In this document: piece by piece, positions 45,085 to 54,043 of the stretch
Layout: each line of letters begins with the position of its first letter
Numbering within the stretch: position 1 is the first letter of the stretch
Assembly: GCA_027487795.1 (NCBI GenBank)
Contig: JAIYCX010000039.1
Span: 501,386 to 565,385 of the forward strand
Length of the DNA stretch: 64,000 bases
Direction of reading: 5' to 3'
Origin: Pseudomonadota bacterium
GTDB taxonomy: Bacteria > Bdellovibrionota_C > UBA2361 > SZUA-149 > DAOLCO01
Made by a program: the position numbers and the translations under genes
Notes under the pieces: generated by a model
What the model saw: the letters and a program-made list of their open reading frames with translations, nothing else
What the model was told of the DNA's origin: nothing
Database searches by the model: none

Positions 45085-45483
45085 TTATTTAGAAACTTCT
45101 GCTATTAATGAATCATAAGCTGCTACAGTTAATAAATCAGGACTGCTTGCAGTCACTTCTTCCGTTGGTGTAACTTTTACCATCCAACCTGCCTTAAATG
45201 GATCTTGGTTAATTAGTTCTGGTGAGTTTTTTAACTCTTCATTAACAGCAGTTATTTCGCCATCTACAGGGGCATAGATATCACTAACAGCTTTTACTGA
45301 TTCAACAGTAAACATGCTTGAACCCTTAGTTATTTTTGCACCAACCTTAGGTAGATCAGCATAGACAACATCTCCTAATTCAGTTTGAGCATAATCAGTT
45401 ATTCCAACCACAACACTAGCACCCTCATTAGATATCCACTCGTGACTTTTTGTATAAAAATATGATTCAGGTCTGTTTGACAC
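45085..45483 (-). CDS. gcvH: glycine cleavage H protein
   Basis: 132 residues, small lipoyl-carrier protein that shuttles the aminomethyl group between the P, T and L components. The lipoylated residue is Lys64 in FTVESVKAVSD, at the same position as in E. coli GcvH. Acidic overall. It lies 29 bp after gcvT. Confidence 0.97.
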   Translation of the reverse strand: MSNRPESYFYTKSHEWISNEGASVVVGITDYAQTELGDVVYADLPKVGAKITKGSSMFTVESVKAVSDIYAPVDGEITAVNEELKNSPELINQDPFKAGWMVKVTPTEEVTASSPDLLTVAAYDSLIAEVSK

Positions 45484-45512
45484 TTTTTTACTCCCCCTAT
45501 TGTTTAATAACG

Positions 45513-46625
45513 TTATTTAACACTTCTTTTATAAAATGGAATTTCAGTTAACTTCACTGCTACTTCCTTATCCCTAACTAAAACTGTAAATTTCGGATCT
45601 CCTTCCTCCGGTATTGAGTTTGCTAAAACCAATGCAAGTCCAATAGCAGCATTTACTGTTGGAGTTTTAGTACCACTTGTTACCCATCCTACTGTTTTTC
45701 CGCCTTGTTTTACTGGATAATCTGCTCTTATAATCCCAGAATCTATAACTTGAAGCCCAACTAATACTGGACTTACAGTCAATGACTTTTGCATTTCTAG
45801 TGAATTATAACCAATGAAATTACCTTTTTCAAAAGATACAAATCTGGAAAGACCTGCACTCAGAGGAGTAACATCCTCTTTTATTTCATGACCGTGTAGA
45901 GGTAGTGCCGCTTCCAATCTTAAAGTATCTCTTGCACCGAGCCCACATGGTTTTAAGTCAAAACTATTTTCTTTTGCAAAAGTAAAAAGGGATGTCCATA
46001 AGTCTCTAGCAAATTCATTTGGTAAAAAAATTTCAACTCCATCCTCTCCGCTATATCCTGTTCTGGCGACTAGACAGGGATACTGTTTAGTAGAGTATTT
46101 TGAAATTGTCGCGAACCAAAACTTTTTTAATTCTAAGACTGCATCTCCAAAGAAGCTATTAATTAAAGCCATCGCATTTGGCCCCTGTATCGCAAACTGG
46201 GAATAAAACTCAGTATGATTAGAGATTTGAACTTTATAATCTTTTATATTTTTATTGAACCAATCAAAAACGGTATGAACATTTGAAGCATTAGCACAGA
46301 TAAAAAAATCATCATTAGCTAACTTATAAACGATAATATCATCAATTACTCCGCCTTCTGGGTTCAGTACTAAGCCATACTGTGCTTTCCCTGGAACAAG
46401 CTTTGAAATATCATTTGTACTAACATACTGAATAAATTTTTCTGCATCTTCTCCGCTGACTCTTAGCTCGCCCATATGACTAACATCAAAGAAGCCCAGA
46501 TTTTGCCTCACAGCAATATGCTCGTCTGTAATACTAGTGTACTGAAGGGGCATATTCCAGCCAGAGAAAGGCATAAACTTTGCGCCTAGATCTTTATGTA
46601 AATCTGCAAGTAGTAATTCTTTCAT
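45513..46625 (-). CDS. gcvT: aminomethyltransferase, T protein
   Basis: 370 residues. GcvT releases ammonia and transfers the one-carbon unit from the H protein to tetrahydrofolate. MPLQYTSITDEHIAVRQNLG and FDVSHMGE at the N-terminus, YGLVLNPEGGVIDDIIVY, and ARTGYSGEDGVEIF are conserved motifs. It starts 4 bp after the folD stop, so it is translationally linked to the folate enzyme that uses its product. Confidence 0.97.
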   Translation of the reverse strand: MKELLLADLHKDLGAKFMPFSGWNMPLQYTSITDEHIAVRQNLGFFDVSHMGELRVSGEDAEKFIQYVSTNDISKLVPGKAQYGLVLNPEGGVIDDIIVYKLANDDFFICANASNVHTVFDWFNKNIKDYKVQISNHTEFYSQFAIQGPNAMALINSFFGDAVLELKKFWFATISKYSTKQYPCLVARTGYSGEDGVEIFLPNEFARDLWTSLFTFAKENSFDLKPCGLGARDTLRLEAALPLHGHEIKEDVTPLSAGLSRFVSFEKGNFIGYNSLEMQKSLTVSPVLVGLQVIDSGIIRADYPVKQGGKTVGWVTSGTKTPTVNAAIGLALVLANSIPEEGDPKFTVLVRDKEVAVKLTEIPFYKRSVK

Positions 46626-46629
46626 ATTT

Positions 46630-47553
46630 TTATTTTACCTCTTTCCTTACTTCAGCAATTTTTAAAACATTATCCATTAGCATAGCGACTGTTAGAGGTC
46701 CTACGCCGCCAGGAACTGGAGTTATTGCAGATGCTATTAAAGAGCACTCTTCAAATAATATATCCCCTACTGCCTTATAAACTCCATTGGTATCTGCTAA
46801 GTAAGTTAGACCGACGTCTATTAGGATACTGTCAGATTTTATCATTTTACTGTTAATTAAACCTGGGCAGCCTGCTGCTGAAATTAAAATATCTGCATTT
46901 TTTGTATGAGATTGTAAATCTTTTGTTTTACTATGACAGACTGTTAAAGTTGCATTTTCTAGTAACATTAAAGCAGCTGTAGGTTTCCCCACTAACTCAG
47001 ACCGACCAACGATAACTACATTTAAGCCTTCTAAGCTTTTTGTATTTCTAGTCTTCTCGAGAGCTATTTTTATTAAATGTAAAATTCCTCTTGCAGTAAC
47101 AGGAATCGGAAAATCTGCCCCTACTGATAAATGATCTTCTAATTTTGATAATAAATTCAGCTTAGCAACATTTACTGGATGTAAACCGTCACAGTCTTTC
47201 TCAGATGAGATAGAATTTATCAATCTTTTCTCATCAAAAGATGCAGGAAGTGGTAATTGAGGAAGAATCGCATCTACTGATTTATCTTCATTTAACTCAT
47301 AAATCTTTTCTAAAACTTTTAGCTCTTGATCTTCATCAAAAGTATACTTTATGGCTTCAATTCCTAAACTTTCTGCTAGTTTAAGTTTTGAATTTATATA
47401 CTTGGAAGAATCTTCATTGCCACCGACTTGAATAATAACAAGCTTAGGCGGACGGGATAATAATGAGGTAGATTTTTTAGTATTAGTATTTAGATCGGAA
47501 GCAATTTGCTTTCCGTCTAAAATAAAAGCTTTAGAGGATGAATTTAAAGACAT
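46630..47553 (-). CDS. folD: methylenetetrahydrofolate dehydrogenase/cyclohydrolase
   Basis: 307 residues. FolD converts 5,10-methylene-THF to 10-formyl-THF in two steps. SSKYINSKLKLAESLGI (with the catalytic Lys region), DAILPQLPLP, VIVGRSELVGKPTAALML and PVPGGVGPLTVAML are the family signatures. First gene of the glycine-cleavage operon; the grouping implies that glycine-derived carbon feeds directly into formyl-THF. Divergent from ald with only 53 bp between them. Confidence 0.96.
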   Translation of the reverse strand: MSLNSSSKAFILDGKQIASDLNTNTKKSTSLLSRPPKLVIIQVGGNEDSSKYINSKLKLAESLGIEAIKYTFDEDQELKVLEKIYELNEDKSVDAILPQLPLPASFDEKRLINSISSEKDCDGLHPVNVAKLNLLSKLEDHLSVGADFPIPVTARGILHLIKIALEKTRNTKSLEGLNVVIVGRSELVGKPTAALMLLENATLTVCHSKTKDLQSHTKNADILISAAGCPGLINSKMIKSDSILIDVGLTYLADTNGVYKAVGDILFEECSLIASAITPVPGGVGPLTVAMLMDNVLKIAEVRKEVK

Positions 47554-47606
47554 ATGATTTACTTAGCATAAGTAAATTTAAATATACATTTCTATAGAAA
47601 AAATTT

Positions 47607-48722
47607 ATGAAAATTTCAGTCCCCAGAGAAAGAAAAGAAGCAGAAAAAAGAGTGGGAATAACCCCTGCTGGAGTAGAGTACCTGAGCTCCCTCGGACATG
47701 AGTTATTTATCGAAGAAGGTGCTGGTCTTGGTAGTTCATTCTCGGACTCTGAATATGCAAGCGCAGGGGCTAAGATTACAAAAACTCTAAAAGAAACCTG
47801 GGAACAAGCTACACTTTTAGTAAAAGTAAAAGAGCCTGCTCCTGAAGAATATGAATATCTTAGACCAAACTTAAAAGTATTTTCCTTTCTTCATCCAGCA
47901 GCGTCAAGGACACTAACAGATGCTCTAATTAATTCGGGTGTGCTTGGAATAGATTATGACCTAGTTCAGAGCGAGGATGGAAGATTATGCATATTAGAGC
48001 CAATGAGCATAATAGCTGGGAAATTAGCAATTCATGCTGCTGCTGATTCTTTATTGTCCCACAATAAAGGCAAAGGACTTTTGATTGATGGAGTCCCGGG
48101 TGTTCCTAGTGCAAATGTTTTAGTTATCGGAGCTGGTGTCTCTGGAAGTGCTGCTGCAAAAAGAGCTTATTCTCTAGGTTGCACTGTGACGGTACTTGAT
48201 CTTTCAACAACAAAGTTATCAAAACTAAAAGAACTTTGCCCAGGAATCAGAACTTTATTTTCTAACCGCGGAAATTTACTTAATGAATTAAAAAATGCGG
48301 ATATTGTGGTCGGTGCTGTACTTATCCCTGGAGGGAAAGCTCCTGTTTTAATACAAAAACAAGATCTTCAAATAATGAAAAAAGGCTCAGTAGTTGTTGA
48401 TATTTCTATAGACCAAGGAGGAATGCTTGAAACCTCTAAGGCTACTAGTCTAACTAATCCAACATATGTAGTCGACGGGATAATTCATTATATGGTGTCT
48501 AATATGCCGGCAATGGTACCAGAAACTTCTACACAAGCTCTTACAAATGAGACAATTAGCTGGATAAAGTTAATAGCGTCTGGTGTGTTGGATTCGAAAG
48601 CGAATGCGACTAAAAGTAATCAAGAAAAATCACTTATAAAGTCCATAGTGTGCAAAGATTCTAAATTAAGGAATCAAAAAATAGCAGAAGCTTTTGGGCT
48701 TCCGTACAGTTTAATAGAATAA
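47607..48722 (+). CDS. ald: alanine dehydrogenase
   Basis: 371 residues. NAD-dependent reversible deamination of L-alanine to pyruvate. The N-terminus ISVPRERKEAEKRVGITPAG, KVKEPAPEEY, the catalytic FSFLHPA region, the NAD loop VIGAGVSGSAAAKRA, and NMPAMVPETSTQALTN are diagnostic. Divergent from the gcv operon and convergent with minE, with a 20-bp gap at the 3' side. Confidence 0.95.
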   Translation: MKISVPRERKEAEKRVGITPAGVEYLSSLGHELFIEEGAGLGSSFSDSEYASAGAKITKTLKETWEQATLLVKVKEPAPEEYEYLRPNLKVFSFLHPAASRTLTDALINSGVLGIDYDLVQSEDGRLCILEPMSIIAGKLAIHAAADSLLSHNKGKGLLIDGVPGVPSANVLVIGAGVSGSAAAKRAYSLGCTVTVLDLSTTKLSKLKELCPGIRTLFSNRGNLLNELKNADIVVGAVLIPGGKAPVLIQKQDLQIMKKGSVVVDISIDQGGMLETSKATSLTNPTYVVDGIIHYMVSNMPAMVPETSTQALTNETISWIKLIASGVLDSKANATKSNQEKSLIKSIVCKDSKLRNQKIAEAFGLPYSLIE

Positions 48723-48742
48723 TTTATTAGATTGAGAAAAAA

Positions 48743-49066
48743 TTAAGCAGTAGCTTCTTTTGGATTCTTATTAGCCACTTCTTTAGTTACTGGTTCTTCT
48801 CTTGGAACTGCTCTTAACTTACCATTTATTGGCGTGTTAATAACTAATTCTGTTTCTGAATCAGTTCTCTTCCATTCTACATCTAGTGACTTATTTTCTA
48901 TTACGAAATACTTTGAAATGACCCCGAGAAGATCCTTCTTAAAAAGTTCCATCTCAATTGAAGTCAATCCGCTTCTATCTTGAACTAGCACCATCTGAAG
49001 ACGATTCTTAGCTGCAACATTAGATAACTTTGTACCAAATAAACGAGCAGTTAAATTTCTTATCAT
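48743..49066 (-). CDS. minE: cell-division topological factor MinE
   Basis: 107 residues. MinE stimulates MinD ATPase and drives Min oscillation. The N-terminal helix (IRNLTARLFG) precedes NRLQMVLVQDRSGLT, the MinD-binding segment, and the C-terminal dimerisation domain. A ~20-residue Lys/Glu tail extends past the usual end (E. coli 88 aa). Last gene of minC-minD-minE. Confidence 0.95.
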   Translation of the reverse strand: MIRNLTARLFGTKLSNVAAKNRLQMVLVQDRSGLTSIEMELFKKDLLGVISKYFVIENKSLDVEWKRTDSETELVINTPINGKLRAVPREEPVTKEVANKNPKEATA

Positions 49067-49121
49067 GGTTTATCCTTTATTTTTACCTTACGTAATTTTT
49101 ATAGCTACGTAATTTATATAC

Positions 49122-49916
49122 TTACGCAGCTCTTAATCTTCTACCAAGCTTCGCCCATAGAGTCTGAGATAGATCAGGATTCTCTATTGGAACTTCTGCT
49201 CCCATTAACCTTTCTGCTACTTCTAAAAATGCCTGCCCTGCTTTTGATTTAGGGTTATAAACTACTGGATCACCAGTGTTAGAAGAAACTACTATGTCAT
49301 TATCCCTAAGCACAAGCCCAATTTGTTCAATACCAAGGATATCAATAACATCTTGAGGTGAGAGCATGTCTCCTCTCTTAACCATATCTCTGTCGACTCT
49401 GTTTATAATTAACTGAGGCTCAATACCTTGAGCTGCTAATAATCCAACAACTCTATCAGCATCTCTTATCGCAGATACTTCTGGTGTCGTGACGATGACT
49501 GCTAAATCTGCTCCAGCGCAAGCATTTCTAAACCCTTGTTCTATGCCTGCTGGTGAGTCGATCAAAATAAAATGGAATTCTGATTTAAGCTTCTTAACAA
49601 GATCTGCCATCTCAGCAGGTGTCACAGAGTCTTTGTCATCTGTTTGAGAAGCTGGAAGTAAAAATAAATTATTTGATCTCTTAGACTTAATTAAAGCTTG
49701 TTGAGGTTTACAAATTCCTTTGATCACGTCGATGACGTTAAAAACAATTCTGTTTTCAAGCCCCATAATCACATCTAGATTACGAAGTCCTATATCACCG
49801 TCGATGACAAGAACCCTCTTACCTTTCTGAGCTAAGGCTGCGCCTAGATTCGCTGTAGTAGTTGTTTTACCTACTCCGCCCTTGCCAGAAGTGATTACTA
49901 TCGCTTTTCCCGTCAT
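49122..49916 (-). CDS. minD: septum-site determining ATPase MinD
   Basis: 264 residues. The deviant Walker A motif is SGKGGVGKTTTTAN, followed by DGDIGLRNLD and LIDSPAGIE. A C-terminal amphipathic helix (TLWAKLGRRLRAA) should serve as the membrane-targeting sequence. It recruits MinC to block FtsZ assembly at the poles. It lies 69 bp after minC and 55 bp before minE. Confidence 0.97.
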   Translation of the reverse strand: MTGKAIVITSGKGGVGKTTTTANLGAALAQKGKRVLVIDGDIGLRNLDVIMGLENRIVFNVIDVIKGICKPQQALIKSKRSNNLFLLPASQTDDKDSVTPAEMADLVKKLKSEFHFILIDSPAGIEQGFRNACAGADLAVIVTTPEVSAIRDADRVVGLLAAQGIEPQLIINRVDRDMVKRGDMLSPQDVIDILGIEQIGLVLRDNDIVVSSNTGDPVVYNPKSKAGQAFLEVAERLMGAEVPIENPDLSQTLWAKLGRRLRAA

Positions 49917-49985
49917 TAGTTATTCCTTCATTATACTTTAAAAAACTTTAACACCTGAAAATACTAAAACTACACTATGAACTTA

Positions 49986-51161
49986 CTAAACTACCCTATT
50001 TCTTTTTGATAGAGTTTTTGCAGAGTAAGGTTCCACAACTATGGATCGATTGTCAATCCTTGCCACTTCTGCCCCTTTTCCACTTTCCCCGCTACCTCTT
50101 GAAATCACTGAACCTATTCTCAGCTGCATAGGCTGCATTTGCATAGCAAATATGAATTTTTCAAAATTTTCATCCTCATAAGCCCCAGCATGAGCAGTTC
50201 CCTTTAAACTCCCCATTACTATAATATCACCACCAGCAACTAAATCCGCTCCCGGATTTACATCCCCTACTACTATTAGAGAAAATGGAGTTTCAATTCT
50301 CTGGCCTGATCTCATAGTACCAAATACTACTCTGGCATTGGCTTCTTCTTCGAAAAGCAAATCTTCACCTAAAAATTGTGCTACCTTTTTAACATAACCA
50401 GACCCAGATAGAGATATTTCACGGTCAGAGGAAAAAGAAATTGCTCCTTCTCTTGAAATCCCCTCATAAGATTCTGCTTTAGACAAACGCTCTACTCTCT
50501 CAAGTAAAGATTCGACAGCTGTACCTCCGGATGGATTTGAGAAGCTTGAATCTTGGCTATCATCAGTATAAGAATTTTGAGGGTAAGAATTTTGAGAGTA
50601 TGAACCCGGCGAATTTAAGCCCTGCGGATGTTTATTTGGAATATGATCCATGCCTTGATTATCAATTCTCTGATTATCTATGCCCTGATTAATTAAGGAC
50701 ATATCAGTAGTTAAAGTGCTATTTAATGAAGAAACCTTACTGTCAACTACTGTCTTTATTAATTTACTTAGACGTCTTTTTCTTTGTTGAATCCCAATGG
50801 AAAAATTAGTTTTAAGGAAGTTTTCTAAGTCTTGAGTTTGTTCTTTTGTAGGAAGCTTTTCTAGCCACTCGACTAAAACTTCTCCACCTTGGAAAAATCT
50901 TTTTTTACCACCGAGAAAAGCATTTAGTTCATTTAAGATACTAGACCATTCAGCTTTACCATCAATACGTAAAACTAAACCATCTTCTGTGCCTCTAGCA
51001 GTGACTACAGCAGCGCCAGAATCGAGACCCAAATCTGTACCGCTGATATCATCAGTTCCGAGATCCATACCGTCACTACTAAATACTTTAGCAGTACGAG
51101 TTTTAAATATGGCGTCCTCAGGAACATTACTACTAATTAAGTCACTCACAGGCAGCCTCAC
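49986..51161 (-). CDS. minC: septum-site determining protein MinC, long form
   Basis: 391 residues, much longer than E. coli MinC (231). The C-terminal ~110 residues are a clear MinC beta-helix domain (TPFSLIVVGDVNPGADLVAG then GDIIVMGSLKGTAHAG). Residues ~55-135 resemble the MinC N-domain (LEWSSILNELN-type segment and FFQGGEVLVE). Between them is a ~120-residue Asn/Gln/Ser-rich linker with near-repeats around NQGIDNQRIDNQGMD and SYSQNSYPQNSY. It starts the minCDE operon. Confidence 0.9.
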   Translation of the reverse strand: MRLPVSDLISSNVPEDAIFKTRTAKVFSSDGMDLGTDDISGTDLGLDSGAAVVTARGTEDGLVLRIDGKAEWSSILNELNAFLGGKKRFFQGGEVLVEWLEKLPTKEQTQDLENFLKTNFSIGIQQRKRRLSKLIKTVVDSKVSSLNSTLTTDMSLINQGIDNQRIDNQGMDHIPNKHPQGLNSPGSYSQNSYPQNSYTDDSQDSSFSNPSGGTAVESLLERVERLSKAESYEGISREGAISFSSDREISLSGSGYVKKVAQFLGEDLLFEEEANARVVFGTMRSGQRIETPFSLIVVGDVNPGADLVAGGDIIVMGSLKGTAHAGAYEDENFEKFIFAMQMQPMQLRIGSVISRGSGESGKGAEVARIDNRSIVVEPYSAKTLSKRNRVV

Positions 51162-51239
51162 TAAGTCAAAATCTTGTATAATCTGTAAAGTTTAAGTTAA
51201 GAACTCAAACTTCAAGTAACTTATAGCAAAAGTCTGAAC

Positions 51240-51617
51240 CTAGTCAATAGCCTTGTTGCAGTCGCCTTCAATCTTTACAGAAATACCTTTAGAAAGTGCG
51301 ACACACTCATTAGGATAAGTATTGTTATCACAGCCACATACTGGCTTATAAATTTTTGTACAAATTTGAGATTTTTCTTTGCAAATACCTTTTGCAGAAA
51401 TATCTTTACATTCTCCCTTTGGGGAAAAACAAAATTCGCCTTCTGCACAATCTTTAGTATTTATTTTTCCGTCAACAAATAACTCACATGTCTTTGGACT
51501 TAAAGTATTTGTTACTGCATTCCCGATCATCTGAGGATCAGTTTCTGCAACTGAACTAGTGCATGAGAAATTAAGCGCAGATAGAAATAACAATAAACCA
51601 AAGTAGTGTAATTTCAT
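51240..51617 (-). CDS. Kazal-type protease-inhibitor lipoprotein
   Basis: 125 residues. A lipoprotein signal ends at LNFSC (Cys at about residue 19). The C-terminal half carries a Kazal domain with CTKIYKPVCGCDNNTYPNEC and a final Cys, the classic serine-protease-inhibitor pattern, plus an upstream Cys-rich stretch. It begins 23 bp after actF on the same strand, so it may be co-transcribed with the alternative complex III genes. Role unknown; inhibition of an external or periplasmic protease is plausible. Confidence 0.85.
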   Translation of the reverse strand: MKLHYFGLLLFLSALNFSCTSSVAETDPQMIGNAVTNTLSPKTCELFVDGKINTKDCAEGEFCFSPKGECKDISAKGICKEKSQICTKIYKPVCGCDNNTYPNECVALSKGISVKIEGDCNKAID

Positions 51618-51640
51618 TATAATTGTTAAATGAATTTTGA

Positions 51641-52948
51641 TTAAGAAGGACTTTCTTCAGACATAACTAAGTCTCCAAAAGGAATCAAAGGATACCTCTC
51701 TAAGAAAGACGTAGACATACTTGCAAACAATCCTAAAAATCCAATCGCTACTCCAAAGTCTGTTAAAGTTAAAGGGACAGAATCAGGATATAAACTTGGA
51801 GCAAATAATAAATAATACTGTATCCAAAGACCGACAGCAGGTATTAAAGCAGTACTAGCTAGTAAACCTGGTATTTGCTTAATATCCCTACTTAGACCTA
51901 GTAAAAACGGCACGATAAAGCACATTCCTAGAACTAACCAAGCTACATTTCTCCAAGGATGAGCTCTAAGTCTTAATATAATATAACCAGTTTCTTCAGG
52001 TAAGTTTGCATACCAAATCGGAAGGTAATGACTCCAAAATAAGTATGCCCAGAATATTCCAAAGCCAAATAATAACTTTCCTAAGTCATGAAGCGTTTTT
52101 CTTTTGATTGCGCCACTGTAAAGCGGGCTAAAAGATCTAGAAAAGAAAACTGAGATAGAAACAAAAGCCACCGCGAGATAAACTGCAGACATAAAATAAA
52201 AACCGCCAAACATTGTGGAATACCAATGAGGATCTACGGACATCAATAAATCAAAAGCTACTAACGACATTGCAAGTGCATAAACCATTACGCATAGTGG
52301 GCTAAGATTACCCATTCTATCATAAGAAGATCTTATTAAATCTTTTGAATTTTTATCTCCTAGATAAAAACTATCATAAAATTTATCTGCCCATTTGTTT
52401 TTTGCCTCACCTTCAACCTTAACTAAGCCACTTCTAATTGCAGTAATATCTAGGCCAATTGATCTCTTTACTACTCTGGTTAAAGTAAAGACCATGAGGC
52501 ATGTAGCTAAGAAGTTTCTAATATAGACAAAATTTGTTTGTAGCCAAAATTCTTTTCCATGAATCGGAGTATTCGCCCAAATAAATAAGTCCCCTGCTCC
52601 AAAGCTTAAAATTAAAATAAAAATTGGAGAGACTATTAAAAAAGAAGATGCAGATTCAAAAATTCTTCTAATTGGTCTAACCCACTGGGCGTTACAAATA
52701 TGAAATACTGCACTAAATCCGCTGGCAGCTGCTGCCATTCCAAACCAATAAATAAAGTTCACATGAAGTGCCATCCAAGCATGCTTTCTAGAAGCTCCAC
52801 CTGAAATATACTCTTGGAAGAATGAAAGAACTCCAATTAACATAAACAAATAAAAACAGAGTCTTACACCTGATGGTACTTTGTAAGTACCATCTTGAGC
52901 TATTATTTTTATTTCACTTTCACTTAAATGTGCGCTGCTTTGAGACAT
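51641..52948 (-). CDS. actF: alternative complex III, subunit F (quinol-binding-like)
   Basis: 435 residues, about ten membrane helices. It is related to NrfD/PsrC-like and ActC proteins: WMALHVNFIYWFGMAAAASG, RPIRRIFESASSF and WLVLGMCFIVPFLLGLSRD fit ActF. It is the last structural gene of actABCDEF. It starts 50 bp after actE. Confidence 0.9.
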   Translation of the reverse strand: MSQSSAHLSESEIKIIAQDGTYKVPSGVRLCFYLFMLIGVLSFFQEYISGGASRKHAWMALHVNFIYWFGMAAAASGFSAVFHICNAQWVRPIRRIFESASSFLIVSPIFILILSFGAGDLFIWANTPIHGKEFWLQTNFVYIRNFLATCLMVFTLTRVVKRSIGLDITAIRSGLVKVEGEAKNKWADKFYDSFYLGDKNSKDLIRSSYDRMGNLSPLCVMVYALAMSLVAFDLLMSVDPHWYSTMFGGFYFMSAVYLAVAFVSISVFFSRSFSPLYSGAIKRKTLHDLGKLLFGFGIFWAYLFWSHYLPIWYANLPEETGYIILRLRAHPWRNVAWLVLGMCFIVPFLLGLSRDIKQIPGLLASTALIPAVGLWIQYYLLFAPSLYPDSVPLTLTDFGVAIGFLGLFASMSTSFLERYPLIPFGDLVMSEESPS

Positions 52949-52998
52949 CTATATTTCCTAATATTTTTAATTACTCAGATCTAATTACTCTGCTTGAA

Positions 52999-53523
52999 TT
53001 ATTCTGGCTTCTTTACAGTACTAACAGTTTCCTTACCTTGAAGAAATTTAAGATAATTAACAATATCCCATCTTTCACCTTCTGATAATTTATATCCGTA
53101 TCTTGGCATACTTCTGATCCCATAATATATAGTCGCATATACTCTTCCATCAGTATAAGCCTTGAAACGCTCTTCTAATAAATTAGGTGCGGCTACTGAC
53201 TTACCTACGAAATGACTTGAGTCACCGTTAACTCCATGACACGCAGAACATTGTTGACCCCAAAGTCTCTGACCTCTCCAAACTGAATTTTCTTCAAATG
53301 GTACCGGGTTAGTTAAATTTTTCTCAGCTTCTTCTATTGTCATATTAAAACGCTCAAACCCGACAGGTACAGTACCCATGACTGGCGAACGAGCAATTTC
53401 GTTAGATTTTAAGCTTTGCTGATTATATAAATCCGTATCCCATGGTAATGCCATAACAGTTGAACTGTTAGTCATTAAACTAGAAACAAACAAACTAAAA
53501 ATAATAAAATACTTAACCTGCAT
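52999..53523 (-). CDS. actE: alternative complex III, subunit E (monoheme cytochrome c)
   Basis: 174 residues from the ATG at 53523, which has GGTGGAG upstream; the frame extends ten codons more without such a site. A signal sequence is followed by LWGQQCSACHGVNGDSS with one heme motif (CSACH) and a distal SMPRYGYKL Met ligand region. It carries electrons from the core complex to downstream acceptors. The start overlaps actD by 11 bp. Confidence 0.92.
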   Translation of the reverse strand: MQVKYFIIFSLFVSSLMTNSSTVMALPWDTDLYNQQSLKSNEIARSPVMGTVPVGFERFNMTIEEAEKNLTNPVPFEENSVWRGQRLWGQQCSACHGVNGDSSHFVGKSVAAPNLLEERFKAYTDGRVYATIYYGIRSMPRYGYKLSEGERWDIVNYLKFLQGKETVSTVKKPE

Positions 53524-54043
53524 ATTGAAGCTCCACCTTTTCTGCTCCTGCATTCATTAAAACTTTCTCTAGCTCTGAAGCTTTATCTTTATTAACTTTA
53601 ACTACAACTCCGAACTTATCCTCTGTAAATTCTCTTTTAAAAGATACTGGTCTAGAAAAATTAGGTAATCTACAAAAATGAAACATAGATAAGAGAGTAA
53701 AAATACCACCAAGTAATATAGTACATTCAAATGCTATAACCACAAATGCTGGATAAGATAGAATCGGCTTGGCACTAACTCTGATTGGATAATCAAGTGA
53801 CATCCAACTAGTAAATAAGAAAGCACCTAAACATCCAGTAGTAGCACCTAGTAAAGTAAAACGCCTAACTGGGCTTCTTTTCTTGCCGTCATACTTGTTA
53901 TCTTCCAAGTGATGGTCAGGAAAAGGAGAATAAAACTCAAGTTCATCTGAAACGTCAGTACCTAACTTCTTAATCTCAGTAATTGCATTATTAGCAGCTG
54001 ATGGAAGTGAAAATGTTCCAATTATAAAATGATCTTTACTCAT
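53513..54043 (-). CDS. actD: alternative complex III, subunit D (DUF3341)
   Basis: 176 residues from the ATG at 54043, which has GGAGGG 8 nt upstream. The protein has a cytoplasmic ferredoxin-like N-terminus, two adjacent membrane helices (about residues 60-115) and a short C-terminal domain, the DUF3341 layout typical of ActD. The start overlaps the actC end by 8 bp. Confidence 0.9.
   Translation of the reverse strand: MSKDHFIIGTFSLPSAANNAITEIKKLGTDVSDELEFYSPFPDHHLEDNKYDGKKRSPVRRFTLLGATTGCLGAFLFTSWMSLDYPIRVSAKPILSYPAFVVIAFECTILLGGIFTLLSMFHFCRLPNFSRPVSFKREFTEDKFGVVVKVNKDKASELEKVLMNAGAEKVELQYAG

Noticed and set aside
47554..47606. A glycine riboswitch before the folD-gcv operon
   Set aside because: Only 53 bp separate folD from the divergent ald gene, too short for a glycine aptamer, and no aptamer-like sequence was seen.
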